7,540 bases of DNA from CAYHHI01 sp964356335. GTDB taxonomy: Bacteria; Arandabacterota; Arandabacteria; Arandabacterales; Arandabacteraceae. Every line of letters begins with the position of its first letter. Position 1 is the first letter of the stretch. Shown here in pieces: positions 5,966 through 7,540 of the stretch. Below the pieces are notes generated by a model. It was not told the DNA's origin. It saw only the letters and a list, made by a program, of their open reading frames with translations, and searched no databases. The position numbers were made by a program, and so were the translations under genes. The stretch covers positions 1 to 7,540 of the forward strand of contig CAYHHI010000074.1 of assembly GCA_964356335.1 (NCBI GenBank), in the 5' to 3' direction.

Positions 5966-6970
5966 ATGATGCGCAGGGCGGTTGGCGTTGCTTTGATACT
6001 CGGGCTCGGCTGGTGTTCGAGCGCGTTTGCTGTCGGGGAGGCAGCGGCCCCATCGCTCATAATCTCGCCCTCCGCAAGAGCGTGGGGGCTGGGACAGTCC
6101 TTTGTTGCAGTTGCCGATGATGCCACTGCGATGTATTGGAACCCTGGCGGCCTGGGCTTCTTGGAAGGCAGTCACATCTCGCTCACTCACAGCCAATTGA
6201 TCCCTATGCTGGCGCCGGACGTCTATTTTGAGACTTTCGATGTCTGCCACGCCATACCCGGAGTCGGCACCGTAGGGCTCAGCTTCATTTACCTCACATA
6301 CGGTAAGTGGTGGGAGACTACGGGGACCGGAGAAGAGGTTGCTGAGCACACCAGCTACGAGTTTGCCTTTGGTGGCTATTACGCGCTGAAGCTGAGCGAG
6401 GCTGCTTCTCTGGGCATTGGTCTCAAGGTCTGCCACGTGTTTCTGTCCCCGGCAGTTCAGGCGACAAACTTCAAGGAGGGTGCAGGCACGAGTTTCGCCG
6501 CGGATTTCGGGATTCTCGGGCACCCCAGCAAGCGTTTCTCGTATGGCGTTGCGCTTCAGAACCTGGGTCCCAACATGAGCTTCATAGAAAAAGAGGATTC
6601 GGCTCCCCTGCCGCGAACCTTGCGCGGGGGCATCGCCTTCAAGCCTTTTGTGGGTAACGAATACTCGACACTGGTATCCCTCGAAGCGACGAAGGCCTTG
6701 ATCGGACTCGACAGGATCTTCAGCGAACGCCAGTTCAGCGAGGTGAGGCGTGATGCTACCCTCAATGGGGGCCTGGAGTTCACTTTTGCGAATTTCGTCT
6801 CCCCTCGGACTGGTTACATATTTGATCCCGACGGAAAGATAAAGGGTTTCACCTTCGGCTTCGGAATCAGAGTTCCGTTCGGTGGGGGTCTCAACTTCGA
6901 TTACGCGAGTGTTCCCAAGGCAGAGGACTTGGGCAGAGAGAACAAGTTCTCATTAGACTACAATCTCTGA
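5966..6970 (+). CDS. porV: PorV/PorQ-family outer-membrane beta-barrel protein
   Basis: A 334-residue protein with a signal peptide (MMRR, hydrophobic core, AFA cleavage site at 20-22). The PorV/UPF0164 signature follows: SARAWGLGQSFVAVADDATAMYWNPGGLG (36-64), matching the family's 'sAraaGmGgafvAvaddasalywNPAGLa' pattern. The rest is a series of amphipathic strands ending in GFGIRVPFGGGLNFDYASVP...LGRENKFSLDYNL, the usual family ending (LDYAf...dLG..h.fSl). PorV (LptO) is a FadL-like barrel in the outer membrane that receives T9SS cargo from the translocon and hands it to PorU. Length and signature fit well. Telling PorV from the related PorQ depends on context, and the place directly behind a PorU-like gene, with 15 bases between, favours PorV. 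An upstream TTG at 5957 is unlikely because it abuts the Shine-Dalgarno site. Co-transcribed and probably co-regulated with its neighbours. Confidence 0.85.
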   Translation: MMRRAVGVALILGLGWCSSAFAVGEAAAPSLIISPSARAWGLGQSFVAVADDATAMYWNPGGLGFLEGSHISLTHSQLIPMLAPDVYFETFDVCHAIPGVGTVGLSFIYLTYGKWWETTGTGEEVAEHTSYEFAFGGYYALKLSEAASLGIGLKVCHVFLSPAVQATNFKEGAGTSFAADFGILGHPSKRFSYGVALQNLGPNMSFIEKEDSAPLPRTLRGGIAFKPFVGNEYSTLVSLEATKALIGLDRIFSERQFSEVRRDATLNGGLEFTFANFVSPRTGYIFDPDGKIKGFTFGFGIRVPFGGGLNFDYASVPKAEDLGRENKFSLDYNL

Positions 6971-6971
6971 G

Positions 6972-7540
6972 ATGAGAAAGGGAGAGGGGTTGCTGCGGAC
7001 GAGATTTTTCCTTCTGGCTGGGCTCGTGAGTTTTCTCCTTGCGGCTTCTGTGCACGGATATGGAGGCACTATCAAGGTGACGAGGCCACCGGCTGATGCC
7101 GAATCCAAGAGGCTCACCGATCTCAGGGCAGGCAAGTGGCTCAGGGCACCCGTGAAGGATGCGCCTTCAAAGCGTGGTCTCGTCAAGGCGAGCCGGAAGA
7201 AGCTGCCTCAGGGATTCGCCCGGCAATACCAGAACGTCCTCCGCCTATGTGCCATAAGAGTTGAGTTCGAGAGTGTGCCCGACCCATCCAAGATCTCCGG
7301 CAACGCCGACAACCCCGGAAGGTTCGATCTCAGCGACAAACGCTCCACTGTCTTCATCGATCCGCCGCCGCATAATCGGAAGTATTTCTCGAAACACATG
7401 GAAGCCATGGCCGATTACTACCAGGCGATGTCTTATGGAAACCTCAAGATCGAATGGGAGGTCTTCCCACTTGAGACGGACCGTGCGTATATGCTTCCCG
7501 GTGTGGAGAAGTATAATCCTCAGGGAACTGTGGGTTCATG
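6972..7540 (+). CDS. M6-family secreted metalloprotease, N-terminal part (3' truncated)
   Basis: The open frame begins one base after the PorV-like stop (TGAGATG) and runs off the window; 189 codons are visible. A signal peptide (hydrophobic core about residues 12-27, probable cleavage near VHG) is followed by a basic, probably pro-region (about 30-85, many Lys/Arg). The fold start resembles the M6 (immune inhibitor A-like) proteases: VLRLCAIRVEFE (89-100), and HNRKYFSKHMEAMADYYQAM (134-153), followed by SYGNLKIEWEVFP (154-166). This is the family's 'fF.ehm.aladYY...SyG.l.i...v.P' pattern. The zinc-binding HExxH would lie beyond the window, so catalytic competence cannot be judged. ATG 6972 has no ribosome binding site and would rely on coupling, whereas an in-frame TTG at 6990 has GGGAG (6980-6984) five bases upstream and yields a cleaner signal peptide. 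It could be T9SS cargo if a C-terminal sorting domain follows; that is an inference. Confidence 0.8.
   Translation, partial: MRKGEGLLRTRFFLLAGLVSFLLAASVHGYGGTIKVTRPPADAESKRLTDLRAGKWLRAPVKDAPSKRGLVKASRKKLPQGFARQYQNVLRLCAIRVEFESVPDPSKISGNADNPGRFDLSDKRSTVFIDPPPHNRKYFSKHMEAMADYYQAMSYGNLKIEWEVFPLETDRAYMLPGVEKYNPQGTVGS
6980..6984 (+). promoter_or_regulatory. Ribosome binding site favouring a TTG start of the M6 protease gene
   Basis: GGGAG at 6980-6984, in a long purine run (6975-6989), lies five bases before an in-frame TTG at 6990. The purine run is inside the coding sequence if ATG 6972 is used. This gives a real choice between a coupled ATG start and a TTG start six codons later. Confidence 0.45.

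Noticed and set aside
6005..6034. Possible lipoprotein signal (Cys17) in the PorV-like protein
   Set aside because: Trp precedes the Cys, which does not fit a lipobox. AFA at 20-22 is a good signal peptidase I site and the protein is a barrel.
5939..6523. Open frame on the - strand (194 codons) opposite the PorV-like gene
   Set aside because: It has no family resemblance, and it sits opposite a well-supported PorV signature.

Overview
The window looks like an envelope and secretion locus of an uncultured bacterium, probably from the Fibrobacteres-Chlorobi-Bacteroidetes (FCB) superphylum or a related candidate phylum. This is an inference. It rests on an adjacent PorU-like / PorV-like pair (type IX secretion, T9SS), a FlgD-type Ig-like C-terminal domain on the protease, an M6-family secreted protease next door, and a moderately GC-rich composition by eye. 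All genes lie on the + strand and almost every base is coding.

Layout. Positions 1-245 hold the C-terminal end of a beta-strand-rich protein, possibly an outer-membrane barrel. accA (258-1211, alpha subunit of acetyl-CoA carboxylase carboxyltransferase) follows after 12 bases. The only real intergenic region, 1212-1350, holds a candidate sigma-70-type promoter, a G/C hairpin, and a strong intrinsic-terminator-like hairpin with seven T's. The terminator ends only 18 bases before the next start codon. A tightly packed set then runs to the end of the window: a 57-residue Trm112-like zinc-ribbon protein (1351-1524), a small multi-pass membrane protein resembling the YdjM/DUF457 putative metal-dependent hydrolases (1524-1958), a 1331-residue PorU-like C25 (gingipain-family) cysteine protease (1955-5950), a PorV-like outer-membrane barrel (5966-6970), and the N-terminal 189 residues of an M6-family metalloprotease (from 6972, running off the window).

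How the genes may work together. In Bacteroidetes, PorV is the outer-membrane shuttle that carries T9SS cargo to PorU. PorU is the cell-surface C25 sortase that removes the C-terminal signal and attaches cargo to the surface. Here the two genes are adjacent in the same order and followed by a secreted protease that could be cargo. The two small upstream genes join the set through overlapping stop/start codons, so translational coupling is likely. The most unusual points are the terminator-like hairpin in the leader of the five-gene set and the link between a Trm112-like protein, a membrane hydrolase-like protein and a PorU/PorV pair. No RNA genes, CRISPR arrays, insertion sequences or long repeats were seen.
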